Below, piece after piece: positions 37,374 through 46,416 of a DNA stretch of 64,000 nucleotides. The notes under the pieces are model-generated. The model made no database searches. It had not been told where the DNA came from and saw only the letters and a list, made by a program, of their open reading frames with translations. Origin of the DNA: Martelella sp. HB161492. GTDB lineage: Bacteria; Pseudomonadota; Alphaproteobacteria; Rhizobiales; Rhizobiaceae. Each line of letters opens with the position of its first letter. Position 1 is the stretch's first letter. A program made the position numbers and the translations under genes. Location: NCBI RefSeq assembly GCF_013184775.1, contig NZ_JAATVV010000003.1, positions 1 to 64,000 on the forward strand, in the 5' to 3' direction.

Positions 37374-37886
37374 ATGACAGGAGCATTTGTGTCCCACACG
37401 TCTGAAATGGAAAAGATGCAGGCACCGTCGGTTGCCACACGACTGCAAGAGCTCGGTATCGAACTGCCGCCGCCGCCGCCGCCGATTGCCAATTTTGCCG
37501 CCTTCAAGCAGGAGGGCAACATGCTCTATCTCTCCGGCCAGGGGCCGAGCGAGAAGGATGGGTCGCAGCATTACGGCAAGGTGGGGGCCGAGGTCAGCGT
37601 TGAAGATGCCTATCAGCATGCCCGGCTTACCGGGCTCAACCTTCTGGCCGTGATGCAGGATGCGGTCGGTGATCTCGACCGGATCAAGCATATCGTCAAG
37701 ATCCTCGGCATGGTCAATGCGAGCCCGGATTTCACCGCGCATCCGAGCGTCATCAATGGCTGTTCGGATCTCTTCGTTTCCGTGTTCGGCGAGAACGGTA
37801 TTCATGCCCGTTCCGCCGTCGGTCTCGGTTCACTGCCGAACAACATCACGGTTGAGATCGAAGCCATCGTGGCGCTGAAGGATTGA
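37374..37886 (+). CDS. RidA-family enamine/imine deaminase
   Basis: A 170-residue Rid-family protein, longer than the usual 128 residues because of an N-terminal extension. It keeps Arg146 in HARSAVGLGSLP and the acidic pair in VEIEAIVAL, the residues expected of an active deaminase. RidA hydrolyses reactive enamines and imines released by PLP enzymes, giving a keto acid and ammonia. That is a fitting partner for the SelA-like protein of this cluster. Residues 32-37 are six consecutive prolines, which may require EF-P for translation. AAGGAAATTGAA precedes the ATG. The gene ends two bases from the convergent iclR gene. Confidence 0.87.
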   Translation: MTGAFVSHTSEMEKMQAPSVATRLQELGIELPPPPPPIANFAAFKQEGNMLYLSGQGPSEKDGSQHYGKVGAEVSVEDAYQHARLTGLNLLAVMQDAVGDLDRIKHIVKILGMVNASPDFTAHPSVINGCSDLFVSVFGENGIHARSAVGLGSLPNNITVEIEAIVALKD

Positions 37887-37888
37887 GA

Positions 37889-38692
37889 TCAATGCGAGTG
37901 CCAGCCCATCAACGTCTCGATATGCGCCGCAGACTGGCGGACGAAGTCGCCATAGGGCTGCTCGCCGGATGTCGCCTTGTGCTCGGGCAGAACGATGGAG
38001 ATCGTGGCAACGCATTCGCCTTCGGTGTTGAGAATGGGCGAGGCGATGCAGGCAACGGCATAATCGGATTCGCCGACCTGTACCGAAAGCCGCTTCTCAA
38101 AGGCTTCACCCGCCGCCTTCGAAAGGTCCACCGGGTCAATCGCGGCGCGGCCGGTCGGCGAGGCACGTGCGCCGCGTTTGAAGAGCTCGATCCGGTCCTT
38201 GTCGGGCATATGGCCGACGAGCAGCCGTCCCGACGCCGTCCAGTTGAGCGGAATGCGCGAACCAACACGCGACATGACCTGAAAATGGCTTGGGCCATCC
38301 GCCATGGCCATCACCAGCATATGGTGGCCGTCGCGGCCGCAAAGCTGCACCGTTTCGGCGGCACGGCGGCAAAGATCGTGCATTTCCTGGGTGGCAACGC
38401 GCATGAAATCGACCGACCGGGCATAGGCGATGCCGTAATTGTAAAGCCGCGGCCCCAGCCACAGCGTGCCGTCGCTGGCACGCGTCAGAATGGTCTTCTC
38501 AACGAGGTCGTCAACAATCGTGTAAACGGTGGAAAGCGGCGCCTTGATCCCCTTGGCAATCGCATAGCCGCCCGCCGGCTCGCCGGTTTCATAGAGGAAA
38601 TCGATGATCTGCAGCACGCGGTCAATACCGCTGACACGGCTGCGCTTGGCTTTGGTTTCGCTCGTTTTGGTTTCTTCAGCGCTATCGGTCAT
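37889..38692 (-). CDS. IclR-family transcriptional regulator
   Basis: A 267-residue IclR regulator. The winged helix spans about residues 20-85 (GIDRVLQIIDFLYETGEPAGGYAIAKGIKAPLSTVYTIVDDLVEK in pieces), and a GAF-like effector domain follows (VQLCGRDGHHMLVMA, LNWTASGRLLVGHM, VACIASPILNTEGECVATISIVLP). It lies inside the catabolic cluster on the opposite strand, divergent from the SelA-like gene, so it very likely controls the cluster in response to its substrate or an intermediate. A shared AT-rich motif in both cluster promoters supports this. Confidence 0.9.
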   Translation of the reverse strand: MTDSAEETKTSETKAKRSRVSGIDRVLQIIDFLYETGEPAGGYAIAKGIKAPLSTVYTIVDDLVEKTILTRASDGTLWLGPRLYNYGIAYARSVDFMRVATQEMHDLCRRAAETVQLCGRDGHHMLVMAMADGPSHFQVMSRVGSRIPLNWTASGRLLVGHMPDKDRIELFKRGARASPTGRAAIDPVDLSKAAGEAFEKRLSVQVGESDYAVACIASPILNTEGECVATISIVLPEHKATSGEQPYGDFVRQSAAHIETLMGWHSH

Positions 38693-38731
38693 GACTTCAG
38701 CTTTGGCTATTCCTGATCTTTGAGTGTTGTT

Positions 38732-38747
38732 ACGTTATTATGATATA
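38732..38747 (+). promoter_or_regulatory. Candidate IclR operator, copy 2
   Basis: ACGTTATTATGATATA lies in the 102-base divergent region, 39 bases from the iclR start and 47 bases from the SelA-like start. It resembles the sequence at 31210-31225 before the binding-protein gene. A single IclR site here could govern both its own gene and the SelA-like/ATPase genes. Confidence 0.45.
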
Positions 38748-38794
38748 CATGTCGAGTTGCAAAGGGTGCTTCCGGCATTTTCTAGGAGAATGAC

Positions 38795-39991
38795 ATGAGT
38801 GAGGATATTCGTCCGTCGCTTGGCTTGAGACCGGTGATCAATGTCTCGGGAACGATGACGAGCCTTGGCGCCTCGATTGCCGTGCCGGAGGCGGTGGCTG
38901 CCGTTCAGAAGATCATGCCGCAATTCGTGGAGATGAATGATCTCCAGCGCAAGGCGGGTGACATCATTGCCCGGCTGACCGGTGCGGAAGCCGGTTTCAT
39001 CACGGCATCCTGTTCATCCGGCATCTCGCTCGCCGTTGCCGGTACCATTACCGGCACGGATCTTCTGGCGGTTGAACGCCTGCCCGAGGTCCGGATCGCC
39101 AAGAAAGAGGTTCTGGTGCAGGTCGGCCATATGGTCAATTACGGCGCGCCGGTTGATCAGGCGATCCGGCTTGCCGGTGCCACCGTCGTGCCGATCGGTC
39201 AGGCGACCTCGACCCATCGGTTCCATCTTGAAAATGCGATCACCGAAAACACCGCTGCCGCGGTCTATGTCGTCTCCCACCACGTGGTCGATTATGGCCT
39301 GCTGCACCTTTCCGAATTCGTCGAGATCTGCCATGCGCGCGGGGTTCCGGTGATTGTCGATGCCGCGTCGGAATATGATCTGCGCGGCTTTCTGGAAACC
39401 GGGGCGGATATTGCGCTTTATTCCGGACACAAGTTTCTCGGCGGTCCCACATCGGGCATCGTCGCCGGCAAAAAGGAACTGGTGCGTCACGCCTATCTGC
39501 AAAATCTCGGTATCGGCCGGGGCATGAAGGTCGGCAAGGAAAGCATCTTCGGCGTCATGGCGGCGCTTGAAGCCTGGGAAACCCGCGATCATGAGGGTAT
39601 CCGAGCGCGCGAGGCGGGCTATCTCGATCTCTGGAAGGCGACATTGTCTGGCCGTCTCGGCGTCAATCCGGTGATCGATCCCGATCCGACCAACAACCCG
39701 CTCGACCGGCTGAAAGTGATCATCGATCCGGCGGAGGCGCGCATCACCGCCTGGGATCTGGCGGCCGCACTGGCGGCGGGCGATCCGCCGATCATCGTCC
39801 GTGATCACGAGGCGGAGCATCACTATTTCTATCTTGATCCCTGCAATCTTCACCCAGGGCAGGAAGCGATCGTGGCCCGCCGTCTCGGCGAAGAGCTCGA
39901 CAAGGCGCAACGTTCCAACGCGATCATCGCCACGCCGATCGAGGAGCTGAGCCGCCATCGTTTCGATGGCCTGCTGAGCTGGCCGGACTGA
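38795..39991 (+). CDS. SelA-like PLP-dependent enzyme (DgaE-type ammonia-lyase candidate)
   Basis: A 398-residue fold-type I PLP enzyme related to selenocysteine synthase SelA. The Schiff-base lysine is Lys213 in [17 protein letters not shown], the ring-binding Asp is Asp189 in [12 protein letters not shown], and [13 protein letters not shown] forms the phosphate loop. No selB, selD or tRNA-Sec gene is present and the protein lacks the SelA N-terminal domain, so selenium use is unlikely. Related proteins eliminate ammonia from 2-amino-3-hydroxy acids such as D-glucosaminate 6-phosphate. A RidA gene in the cluster supports an elimination that releases an enamine. It is divergent from iclR and is followed by the transporter ATPase gene. 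Confidence 0.83.
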   Translation: MSEDIRPSLGLRPVINVSGTMTSLGASIAVPEAVAAVQKIMPQFVEMNDLQRKAGDIIARLTGAEAGFITASCSSGISLAVAGTITGTDLLAVERLPEVRIAKKEVLVQVGHMVNYGAPVDQAIRLAGATVVPIGQATSTHRFHLENAITENTAAAVYVVSHHVVDYGLLHLSEFVEICHARGVPVIVDAASEYDLRGFLETGADIALYSGHKFLGGPTSGIVAGKKELVRHAYLQNLGIGRGMKVGKESIFGVMAALEAWETRDHEGIRAREAGYLDLWKATLSGRLGVNPVIDPDPTNNPLDRLKVIIDPAEARITAWDLAAALAAGDPPIIVRDHEAEHHYFYLDPCNLHPGQEAIVARRLGEELDKAQRSNAIIATPIEELSRHRFDGLLSWPD

Positions 39992-40036
39992 CCGGCAGGC
40001 ACAGTCAACAAGACAAGGACAAAAGGGGATATCGCC

Positions 40037-41869
40037 ATGACCAGCCATGAAACCGCAAGACTGTCGGAACCTGTTCTGTCGGTTGAGAAGCTGACCACGT
40101 CCTTCTATGCCGATGGTGCATGGAACAGCGTCGTGCGCGATGTCTCCTTTGATGTCCTGCCCGGTGAAACGCTGGCCATTGTCGGCGAGAGCGGCTCGGG
40201 AAAAAGCGTCACCTCGTTGTCGATCATGGGGCTCCTGCCGCGTGATACGGCGAAGGTGACCGGCAGCATCATGCTGGGCGGGCGCAATCTTCTTGCGCTT
40301 TCCGACCGAGAGATGCGGGCAGTGCGTGGCGCCGACGTCTCGATGATCTTTCAGGAGCCGATGACCAGCCTCAATCCGCTGTTCACGATCGGAGACCAGA
40401 TCCTAGAAGCGATCCGTTGCCACTCCGGAATTTCGAGGAAGGACGCGCGGCTGGAAACGATCCGGCTTCTGGAGAAGGTGCGCATCCCCTCGGCGGCATC
40501 GCGTTTTGATGAATATCCGCATCGTTTTTCCGGCGGCATGCGTCAGCGCGCGATGATTGCCATGGCGCTGGCGGCCAAGCCGAAGCTGCTGATTGCCGAT
40601 GAGCCGACGACGGCGCTCGACGTTACCATTCAGGGGCAGATCCTCGATCTCATCAAGACGCTGCAGGATGAGGAGGGGACTTCGGTGCTGTTCATCACCC
40701 ATGATATGGGTGTGGTCGCCGAGGTGGCGGACCGCACCGTCGTTATGTTTCGCGGTGAGCAGATCGAGACAGGCCGAACGGCGGATATCTTTGCCAAAAG
40801 CGTTGAACCTTACACGCGGGCGCTGCTGTCTGCGGTTCCCGTTCTCGGGTCGATGAAGGGATCGGCGCTGCCAGCGCGGTTTCCGATCATGGATGTCAAA
40901 AGCGGCGAGACAGAAGAGGCACGTGAGACCAGCGATACGGTGAAGCGTGATGACGAGCCGGTGCTTGAGGTCAGGAATCTGACCAAGCGGTTCGATATCC
41001 ATTCAGGCCTGCTGTCGCGGCTGACGGGTCGCGTCCATGCGGTGGAAGATGTCTCCTTCAAGCTTCATGCCGGTGAGACCCTGTCGCTTGTGGGTGAGAG
41101 CGGTTGTGGCAAATCGACAACCGGCCGTGCCGTGATGCGGCTGATCGAGCCGGATGGCGGTGAGGTTCTGGTCAATGGTGAAAGCGTGCTCGGCTATGGG
41201 CGCGGCGAGATGCGCAAGCTGCGCCAGTCGGTGCAGATGATCTTCCAGGATCCTTTCGCCAGCCTGAACCCGCGCATGACCGTCGGCGAGGCCGTGGCCG
41301 AACCCTATCTCGAGCACAAAATGGGGACACGAGCCCAGGCGCGCGACAAGACGGCCGAAATTCTCGAAAAGGTCGGCCTGTCTGCCGATATGGCCAAACG
41401 GTTTCCGCACGAATTCTCCGGCGGCCAGCGCCAGCGTATCTGTATCGCCCGCGCATTGATGCTCGATCCCAAGGTCATCATCGCTGACGAGAGTGTTTCG
41501 GCACTCGACGTGTCGATCAAGGCACAGGTGATCAATCTGATGCTGGATCTTCAGGAGAGCATGAATATCGCCTTTTTGTTCATCTCGCATGATATGGCGG
41601 TGGTGGAGCGGCTCAGCCATCAGGTGGCCGTCATGTATCTCGGCGAGATTGTCGAGATCGGCCCACGGGACATGGTGTTTTCCAACCCGCAGCATCCCTA
41701 TACGCGCAAGCTGATGGAGGCGGTTCCGATCCCCGATCCCGCCCGTCTCGGCATGCGGCGTGGCGGCCAGGCGGAAGAGCTCAAAAGCCCGATCCGTCCG
41801 CTCGATTTTGCCGCGCGCACGCGCATCTATCATGAGGTTGCGCCGGGGCATCTCTGCCTCAGCGACTGA
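40037..41869 (+). CDS. Peptide-type ABC transporter ATPase, fused DppD-DppF
   Basis: A 610-residue protein with two complete ATPase cassettes in one chain. The N-terminal half has Walker [11 protein letters not shown], the signature FSGGMRQRAMIAMAL and Walker [14 protein letters not shown]. The C-terminal half has GESGCGKSTT, FSGGQRQRICIARAL and VIIADESVSALDV. A linker of about 60 residues near 275-335 joins them. It supplies both ATP-binding subunits for the permeases encoded at 34327-36131. Although separated from them by the regulator and PLP genes, no other ATPase for that importer is nearby. GGGG precedes ATG 40037. Confidence 0.93.
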   Translation: MTSHETARLSEPVLSVEKLTTSFYADGAWNSVVRDVSFDVLPGETLAIVGESGSGKSVTSLSIMGLLPRDTAKVTGSIMLGGRNLLALSDREMRAVRGADVSMIFQEPMTSLNPLFTIGDQILEAIRCHSGISRKDARLETIRLLEKVRIPSAASRFDEYPHRFSGGMRQRAMIAMALAAKPKLLIADEPTTALDVTIQGQILDLIKTLQDEEGTSVLFITHDMGVVAEVADRTVVMFRGEQIETGRTADIFAKSVEPYTRALLSAVPVLGSMKGSALPARFPIMDVKSGETEEARETSDTVKRDDEPVLEVRNLTKRFDIHSGLLSRLTGRVHAVEDVSFKLHAGETLSLVGESGCGKSTTGRAVMRLIEPDGGEVLVNGESVLGYGRGEMRKLRQSVQMIFQDPFASLNPRMTVGEAVAEPYLEHKMGTRAQARDKTAEILEKVGLSADMAKRFPHEFSGGQRQRICIARALMLDPKVIIADESVSALDVSIKAQVINLMLDLQESMNIAFLFISHDMAVVERLSHQVAVMYLGEIVEIGPRDMVFSNPQHPYTRKLMEAVPIPDPARLGMRRGGQAEELKSPIRPLDFAARTRIYHEVAPGHLCLSD

Positions 41870-42343
41870 CGTTCTCGGCAGGCGTTCCGGCACAGTTGTC
41901 CGCGCGATGAAGGCAGGAATGGGCGGTTCACGGCACACGTAATGCCGCTTGACGGGCGCCGGATCCCGCCTGGAACGGTCTGCCCTTGCCGCGGGTCCGA
42001 CACTCTGCAACTCCTGCCCTGGCTGCTCATGCGCATATCAGCTTTGCGCCGGCGGTTTCAGGCAGCGCATTATCCCGTGTATTCACAAGACCATCCTCGT
42101 GCCGGCGCACAGTATTGCTTTGTCTTACATTTTCGGCGACTGTTGCACTCATGCCCGGTTGGGTCCATTAAGATTGTTTTTGATTGGACTGTCAGGGGAA
42201 AACTCTTTATACGAGCGCCTAAATCGCGTTCGCGTTTTCTTGGGTGAAACTTTTTTCTCTCAAAGAAAAGCCTAGATTTCCTGAGATGAAATAAACCTCG
42301 GGCACAAGGCAGGTCTATCAAAGATTTGTGTGGAATTGCGTGG
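41870..42343. other. Intergenic region before the surface-glycan genes
   Basis: No gene was recognised here. GC content drops in the second half (from about 42150), which has several A/T runs, in contrast with the flanking coding DNA. This may be the promoter of the glycosyltransferase gene or a boundary of an acquired glycan patch. Short frames in the stretch have no ribosome binding site or recognisable similarity. Confidence 0.5.
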
Positions 42344-44128
42344 ATGATCTCAAAGAATATATTCATATCGGTTGTATATTTCAGGCAGTCAGAGGTTGTC
42401 CGCACATCATACCTGAACCCGATTCAAGCAGGTGCAGCGGTCTCTGGCCGGAAAAGACTTGATGGATTTATCGCTGATGACAGCGGTCGCAATATTTCTG
42501 CGAAAAATGTTGCGTGGAATGAACTCACGGCAATATACTGGATGCGCCATAATGTGGATGCCGAATATTACGGCATGATGCATTACCGGCGGCTCTTGTG
42601 TTTTTCTTCCACGCCGCCGCGGTCGCTGTCCTTCTGCTCGGTCGGCGAAAGCGAGTATGAGCGATTCGGCTGGCAAGATGCGCTGATTGAGAAAGCCTGT
42701 GCCGAAGCCGATATTCTGATCCCGCAAAAGCGCCCGGTCCTGCTTTTTGGCATGCCGGAGCTGGAGCTGACGCCGCTCGAATTCTATGCCCACCAGCATC
42801 AAGCAGCGGACATGGCGCTCATCGAGGAGATCGTGCGCGAGCAATCGCCGCACATCTATCCCTATCTGGTGAAGGTTCTGACAGGCCGGCGCGTGTTCTT
42901 CAACAACATTACCGTTATGCGCAAGGCATTGTTCTTTGAATATACCGACTGGCTGACGGCGGTCATCGAGGCAGCGGAGAAGCGCCGGGATCTGTGTGAC
43001 TACGATGCCTATCAGGGGCGGATCTGGGGCTTCCTGGCCGAGTATCTGACCAATGCCTATGTGCTTTATGCCGAAGCGGTTCACGACGCCAAGGTGAAGG
43101 AACTGCCTCTGGCCTGGGGAACGCGCCCCGTGTCCGAGTTCAAGCCGGTGAAGGCGCTTGCCCGTGCTCGCAGCCCGCAGCAGGCCGGCATGTCGGCCTC
43201 GGGCAATGGCGAAGACGTCAATGTGGTCTTCACCATCGACGGCAAATATGTGGCCCATGTGGCGACAGCGATCCTGTCCTGCCTGCAGACCGCTGACGAT
43301 CCGGCCCGGCTTTCGATCTTCATCATTCATGACGGTACTGTCGGTCAGGCCGATCGTGACCGGTTGGCGGCACTTGCCGAGACTTATGCGGCCCGGCTGC
43401 AGTTCATCGCTTTCGACGGACGCGATCTGCGCTGGCTGCCGCAAAGCCGGCGATGCGGCAGTGCGGTGGTCAACTTCCGTCTTGCCCTGCACCGGCTCCT
43501 GCCCGAGACGATGGACAAGGTCATCTACCTTGATGCCGATGTCGTAGCGGTCGCCCCGATCGAACAGTTGTGGGATACCGATCTGGAAGGCTGTGGCATC
43601 GCTGCAGCGCCCCAAAGTGCCGGGCTGCTTCATGGCAGACGTCTGCGCATGCCCTATGGCACGCGCTATTTCGCCTCCGGTGTTCTGGTCGTCGACCTGG
43701 CGGCGATGCGCAGGATGGATTTTGACCTGGCGCTTCTGGAGATCGTTCGGGACAAGGGAAGCTATATGGTTTCCCATGTCGATGACATCTTCAATCTGCT
43801 GTACTGCGGCAACGTCAAGATGCTTCATCTGCGCTGGAATGCGACGACAAAGCTCTATGAAGAGAATGTCCAGGAGCCCTCATATGATGAGGCCGAGGCG
43901 AGGCTGGCGGCTTCTGAACCGTCGATCGTGCATTTCTCGGGTACCGTCAAGCCATGGAAGCGCAAATGCGTGCATCCGTTGAGCGAGCTTTACTGGGACT
44001 ATCGCAACCAGACGGCCTGGGCGGAAAGCTGGTGGGAGCAGCGCATGCGCCGGCTGTTCCGTTATATTCGCATTAAGCATCGGGCGCGCAAGCGCCGTCT
44101 CGGGCAGAAGCTGTCTTCAGGGGGCTGA
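42344..44128 (+). CDS. DUF4422 - glycosyltransferase family 8 fusion protein
   Basis: A 594-residue cytoplasmic protein with two sugar-transfer-type domains. Residues about 4-240 match DUF4422 (NIFISVVYFRQSEVV, DDSGRNISAKNVAWNELTAIYWMRHN, YYGMMHYRRLL), a domain found beside capsule and O-antigen transferases. Residues about 285-560 form a GT8 domain (VNVVFTIDGKYVAHVATAILSCL), with the metal-binding D397-A-D399 in IYLDADVVAV and a C-terminal HFSGTVKPWK. GT8 enzymes are retaining galactosyl/glucosyl transferases. ATG 42344 is preferred over TTG 42326. The product is probably a surface polysaccharide or lipopolysaccharide part; donor and acceptor are unknown. Confidence 0.85.
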   Translation: MISKNIFISVVYFRQSEVVRTSYLNPIQAGAAVSGRKRLDGFIADDSGRNISAKNVAWNELTAIYWMRHNVDAEYYGMMHYRRLLCFSSTPPRSLSFCSVGESEYERFGWQDALIEKACAEADILIPQKRPVLLFGMPELELTPLEFYAHQHQAADMALIEEIVREQSPHIYPYLVKVLTGRRVFFNNITVMRKALFFEYTDWLTAVIEAAEKRRDLCDYDAYQGRIWGFLAEYLTNAYVLYAEAVHDAKVKELPLAWGTRPVSEFKPVKALARARSPQQAGMSASGNGEDVNVVFTIDGKYVAHVATAILSCLQTADDPARLSIFIIHDGTVGQADRDRLAALAETYAARLQFIAFDGRDLRWLPQSRRCGSAVVNFRLALHRLLPETMDKVIYLDADVVAVAPIEQLWDTDLEGCGIAAAPQSAGLLHGRRLRMPYGTRYFASGVLVVDLAAMRRMDFDLALLEIVRDKGSYMVSHVDDIFNLLYCGNVKMLHLRWNATTKLYEENVQEPSYDEAEARLAASEPSIVHFSGTVKPWKRKCVHPLSELYWDYRNQTAWAESWWEQRMRRLFRYIRIKHRARKRRLGQKLSSGG

Positions 44129-44174
44129 GGCCTTACGAGCGCCAGTCGCCATTATTCATGATACTCATACGGAA

Positions 44175-44205
44175 AAGCGCCGGTCTGCAATGCAGGCCGG
44201 CGCTT
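44175..44205 (-). terminator. Strong hairpin terminator between convergent genes
   Basis: AAGCGCCGG pairs with CCGGCGCTT, and the inner CTGC pairs with GCAG around an AAT loop, giving a 14-bp stem with one T-G pair. On the minus strand it is followed by TTCC just beyond the stem T residues (TTTT in all), so it best serves the exporter gene. It may act weakly on the plus-strand transferase gene. Confidence 0.65.
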
Positions 44206-44252
44206 CGCGATGGTGCTCAGTCATATGACGTTCGTGCAACGCCGCCGGCCCC

Positions 44253-46058
44253 TCAGGCCCTGGCCCGTTCTTCTTCATGATGCGTGTCTTCCCGGCTGAT
44301 GCGCGGCAGAAGCTGCATTTCGTAAAGCTTTCGATAGGCGCCCTGTCGCGAAAGCAGCTCATCAGGCGGGCCCTGCTCGACGATCGTTCCGTTTTCGACC
44401 ACGACGATATTGTCGGCAGCTGCCACCGTTGAAAGCCGATGGGCAATGACGATCGCCGTGCGCCCGCGCGTCAGGCGCTCAATCGCTTCCTGAATGAGGG
44501 CCTCGGAGTGGGAATCAAGCGCACTGGTGGCTTCATCAAGGATGAGGATTTCGGCCTGGCGAAGGATGGCGCGGGCAATCGCCAGACGCTGCCGCTGACC
44601 TCCGGAGAAGTTCGAGCCGTTGTCGGCAACAGGCGTGTCATAGCCCTGCGGCATGTGGGTGATGAACTCGTGGGCATTGGCGGCCTTGGCAGCCTCAATA
44701 ACCTCTTCATCACTCGCGCCTTCACGGCCGAGGCGGATATTGTCACGGATGGTCAGATCCTTGAACAGGAAGGTGTCCTGTCCGACATAGGCCATGCGGC
44801 TATGCAGGCTTTGATAGGTGATATCGCGAAGGTCGATGCCGTCAATCTTGACGGCGCCGCCATCGACATCGAACAGGCGCATCACCAGGCTGACGATCGT
44901 CGACTTGCCGCCACCTGAGCGACCGACGAGCGCGGTCATCTTGCCGGCTGGCAGGCTGATGTTGAGGCCGCTGAAGAGCGGGTTTTCAGCGTCATAGGCA
45001 AAGTTGACGTCTTCGAAAACGATATTTCCCTTGCCGCTCGGCAGGGCGATCGCATCAGGCTTTTCCTTCATGCCGACCGGATGGTCGTTGATCTCGTAAA
45101 GCATGCGGACGCCGACCATGCCAGCCTCGAGATTGACGCGCATGCGTGCCAGGCGCTTGGCAGGCTCATAGGCCAGCAGCAAGGCGGTAATGAAGGACAT
45201 CATTTCGCCGGGGGTGTTGCCCTGGCCCACGACCCAGAAGCCGCTCAGCGCGATGACGCCGGCAATGGCAAGACCGGAAAGGGTTTCCATGATCGGGCTT
45301 GTCGCCGCACTCAGTCTTGCAATCTGGTTCGAGCGGGTTTCCACCTGACGCACGACCTTATCCATGCGGCCGGACATGTAGCCCTCAAGATTGAAGGTCT
45401 TGATCACGCGAATGCCGGTGGCGGTATCCTGCACATTCTGAATGATTGCAGCCAGCGAGGCGAGTTCCTGCTGCATGATCTCGCGGACTTTTTTGGTCAG
45501 AACGCGGACGCCGTAGAAGGAAATCGGGCCAACGATCACAGCAACCAGGAACAGCATCGGCTGCTGGACGATCATCACGATGACAAGGCCGATCAGGGTG
45601 AAAAGGTCACGAACGAAAGAGGTGACCATCAGGTCGATCACGGATCGGGCCGCCTGCGCATTGTTGGTGATGCGCATGACCAGTTCGGATGACGGGAATT
45701 TCGAGAAAAAGCGGATATCCTGCAGCAGGACAAGGTTGAAGACCTTGCGCTGGACCTCGGCGATGATGTTGTTGCCGGCCTTGCTGAGAAAAACGGCCTG
45801 AATGTAGGTCGCGATGCCCTTGACGATAAAGATTACCGCCACGCCGACGGAAAGCAGGAGAACGCGCTCGAGATCTTGTGAAACGACCGTTTCATTGACA
45901 ATATCCTTCATGATCCATGCGCTCAGCGCTGTCACACCGGCAGTCACGAGCATCGCGCAGATGGCGATTGCGTACCAGGGATATTGTTTGCGAAGATTCT
46001 CGGAAAGCAAGCGCACCAGAAGCGTTTTGCTCTGCCGATCCAGAAACGATTTGAACAC
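44253..46058 (-). CDS. MsbA-like ABC exporter (fused membrane and ATPase domains)
   Basis: A 601-residue half-transporter that works as a homodimer. About six membrane helices lie in residues 25-310 (YAIAICAMLVTAGVTALSAWIM is the first), and the ATPase occupies the last 250 residues: Walker A GRSGGGKST, signature FSGGQRQRLAIARAI, Walker B ILILDEATSALDS and H-loop VIAHRLSTV. The family flips lipids, glycolipids or polysaccharides. GTG 46058 is chosen because AAAGG lies eight bases before it and the length then suits the family; the longer frame begins at 46109. Flanking glycosyltransferase genes suggest a glycan or glycolipid cargo. Confidence 0.88.
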   Translation of the reverse strand: MFKSFLDRQSKTLLVRLLSENLRKQYPWYAIAICAMLVTAGVTALSAWIMKDIVNETVVSQDLERVLLLSVGVAVIFIVKGIATYIQAVFLSKAGNNIIAEVQRKVFNLVLLQDIRFFSKFPSSELVMRITNNAQAARSVIDLMVTSFVRDLFTLIGLVIVMIVQQPMLFLVAVIVGPISFYGVRVLTKKVREIMQQELASLAAIIQNVQDTATGIRVIKTFNLEGYMSGRMDKVVRQVETRSNQIARLSAATSPIMETLSGLAIAGVIALSGFWVVGQGNTPGEMMSFITALLLAYEPAKRLARMRVNLEAGMVGVRMLYEINDHPVGMKEKPDAIALPSGKGNIVFEDVNFAYDAENPLFSGLNISLPAGKMTALVGRSGGGKSTIVSLVMRLFDVDGGAVKIDGIDLRDITYQSLHSRMAYVGQDTFLFKDLTIRDNIRLGREGASDEEVIEAAKAANAHEFITHMPQGYDTPVADNGSNFSGGQRQRLAIARAILRQAEILILDEATSALDSHSEALIQEAIERLTRGRTAIVIAHRLSTVAAADNIVVVENGTIVEQGPPDELLSRQGAYRKLYEMQLLPRISREDTHHEEERARA

Positions 46059-46416
46059 GCGAAAACCTTTACCTGTTCTCGCACCGGGCACGGGAAAACA
46101 TTTCCACATTGCGACCCGGAGCGGGTGTTCGGCGTCAGCCGAATTCAGGAGACAAGCGCTACTGCGCTGCTTTTGCCCTGTTATCTAGTCCCCGACACAT
46201 ATCTCCGGGAGCATAAAAACGCAAGATGCGCAGAAGACACGGTGGTCGCAAAAGTGTGCTGTCGGCGATACTAACATGATGGTTGTGTGTTCCATGAATC
46301 TACTGCTTTGTTAGGCGGATGCAGCAATTCAGTCTGAGTTGCGTGGGGTTTCTAATCTGTTTATAGCCGGATATCACAAACGCAGGATTGGGGCGGCGCC
46401 AGCGCAAGGAAACCAT
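46059..46416. other. Divergent intergenic region, exporter versus fucosyltransferase-like gene
   Basis: These 358 bases hold the two divergent promoters. I see no clear palindrome, riboswitch or small gene. AT content rises between 46250 and 46380. If the exporter actually starts at 46109 the region is 50 bases shorter. Confidence 0.45.

Noticed and set aside
36155-37522. Minus-strand open frame of 455 residues opposite the amidohydrolase gene
   Set aside because: The plus-strand protein has an intact metal site and fits its operon. The antisense frame is a codon-bias shadow.
38795-39991. Selenocysteine synthase (selA) for a selenium system
   Set aside because: No selB, selD or tRNA-Sec lies nearby, and the context is import and catabolism. 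A PLP lyase of the DgaE type is more likely.
42407-43828. Minus-strand open frame of 473 residues opposite the GT8 fusion gene
   Set aside because: The plus strand has the D-A-D motif and DUF4422 hallmarks; nothing supports the antisense product.
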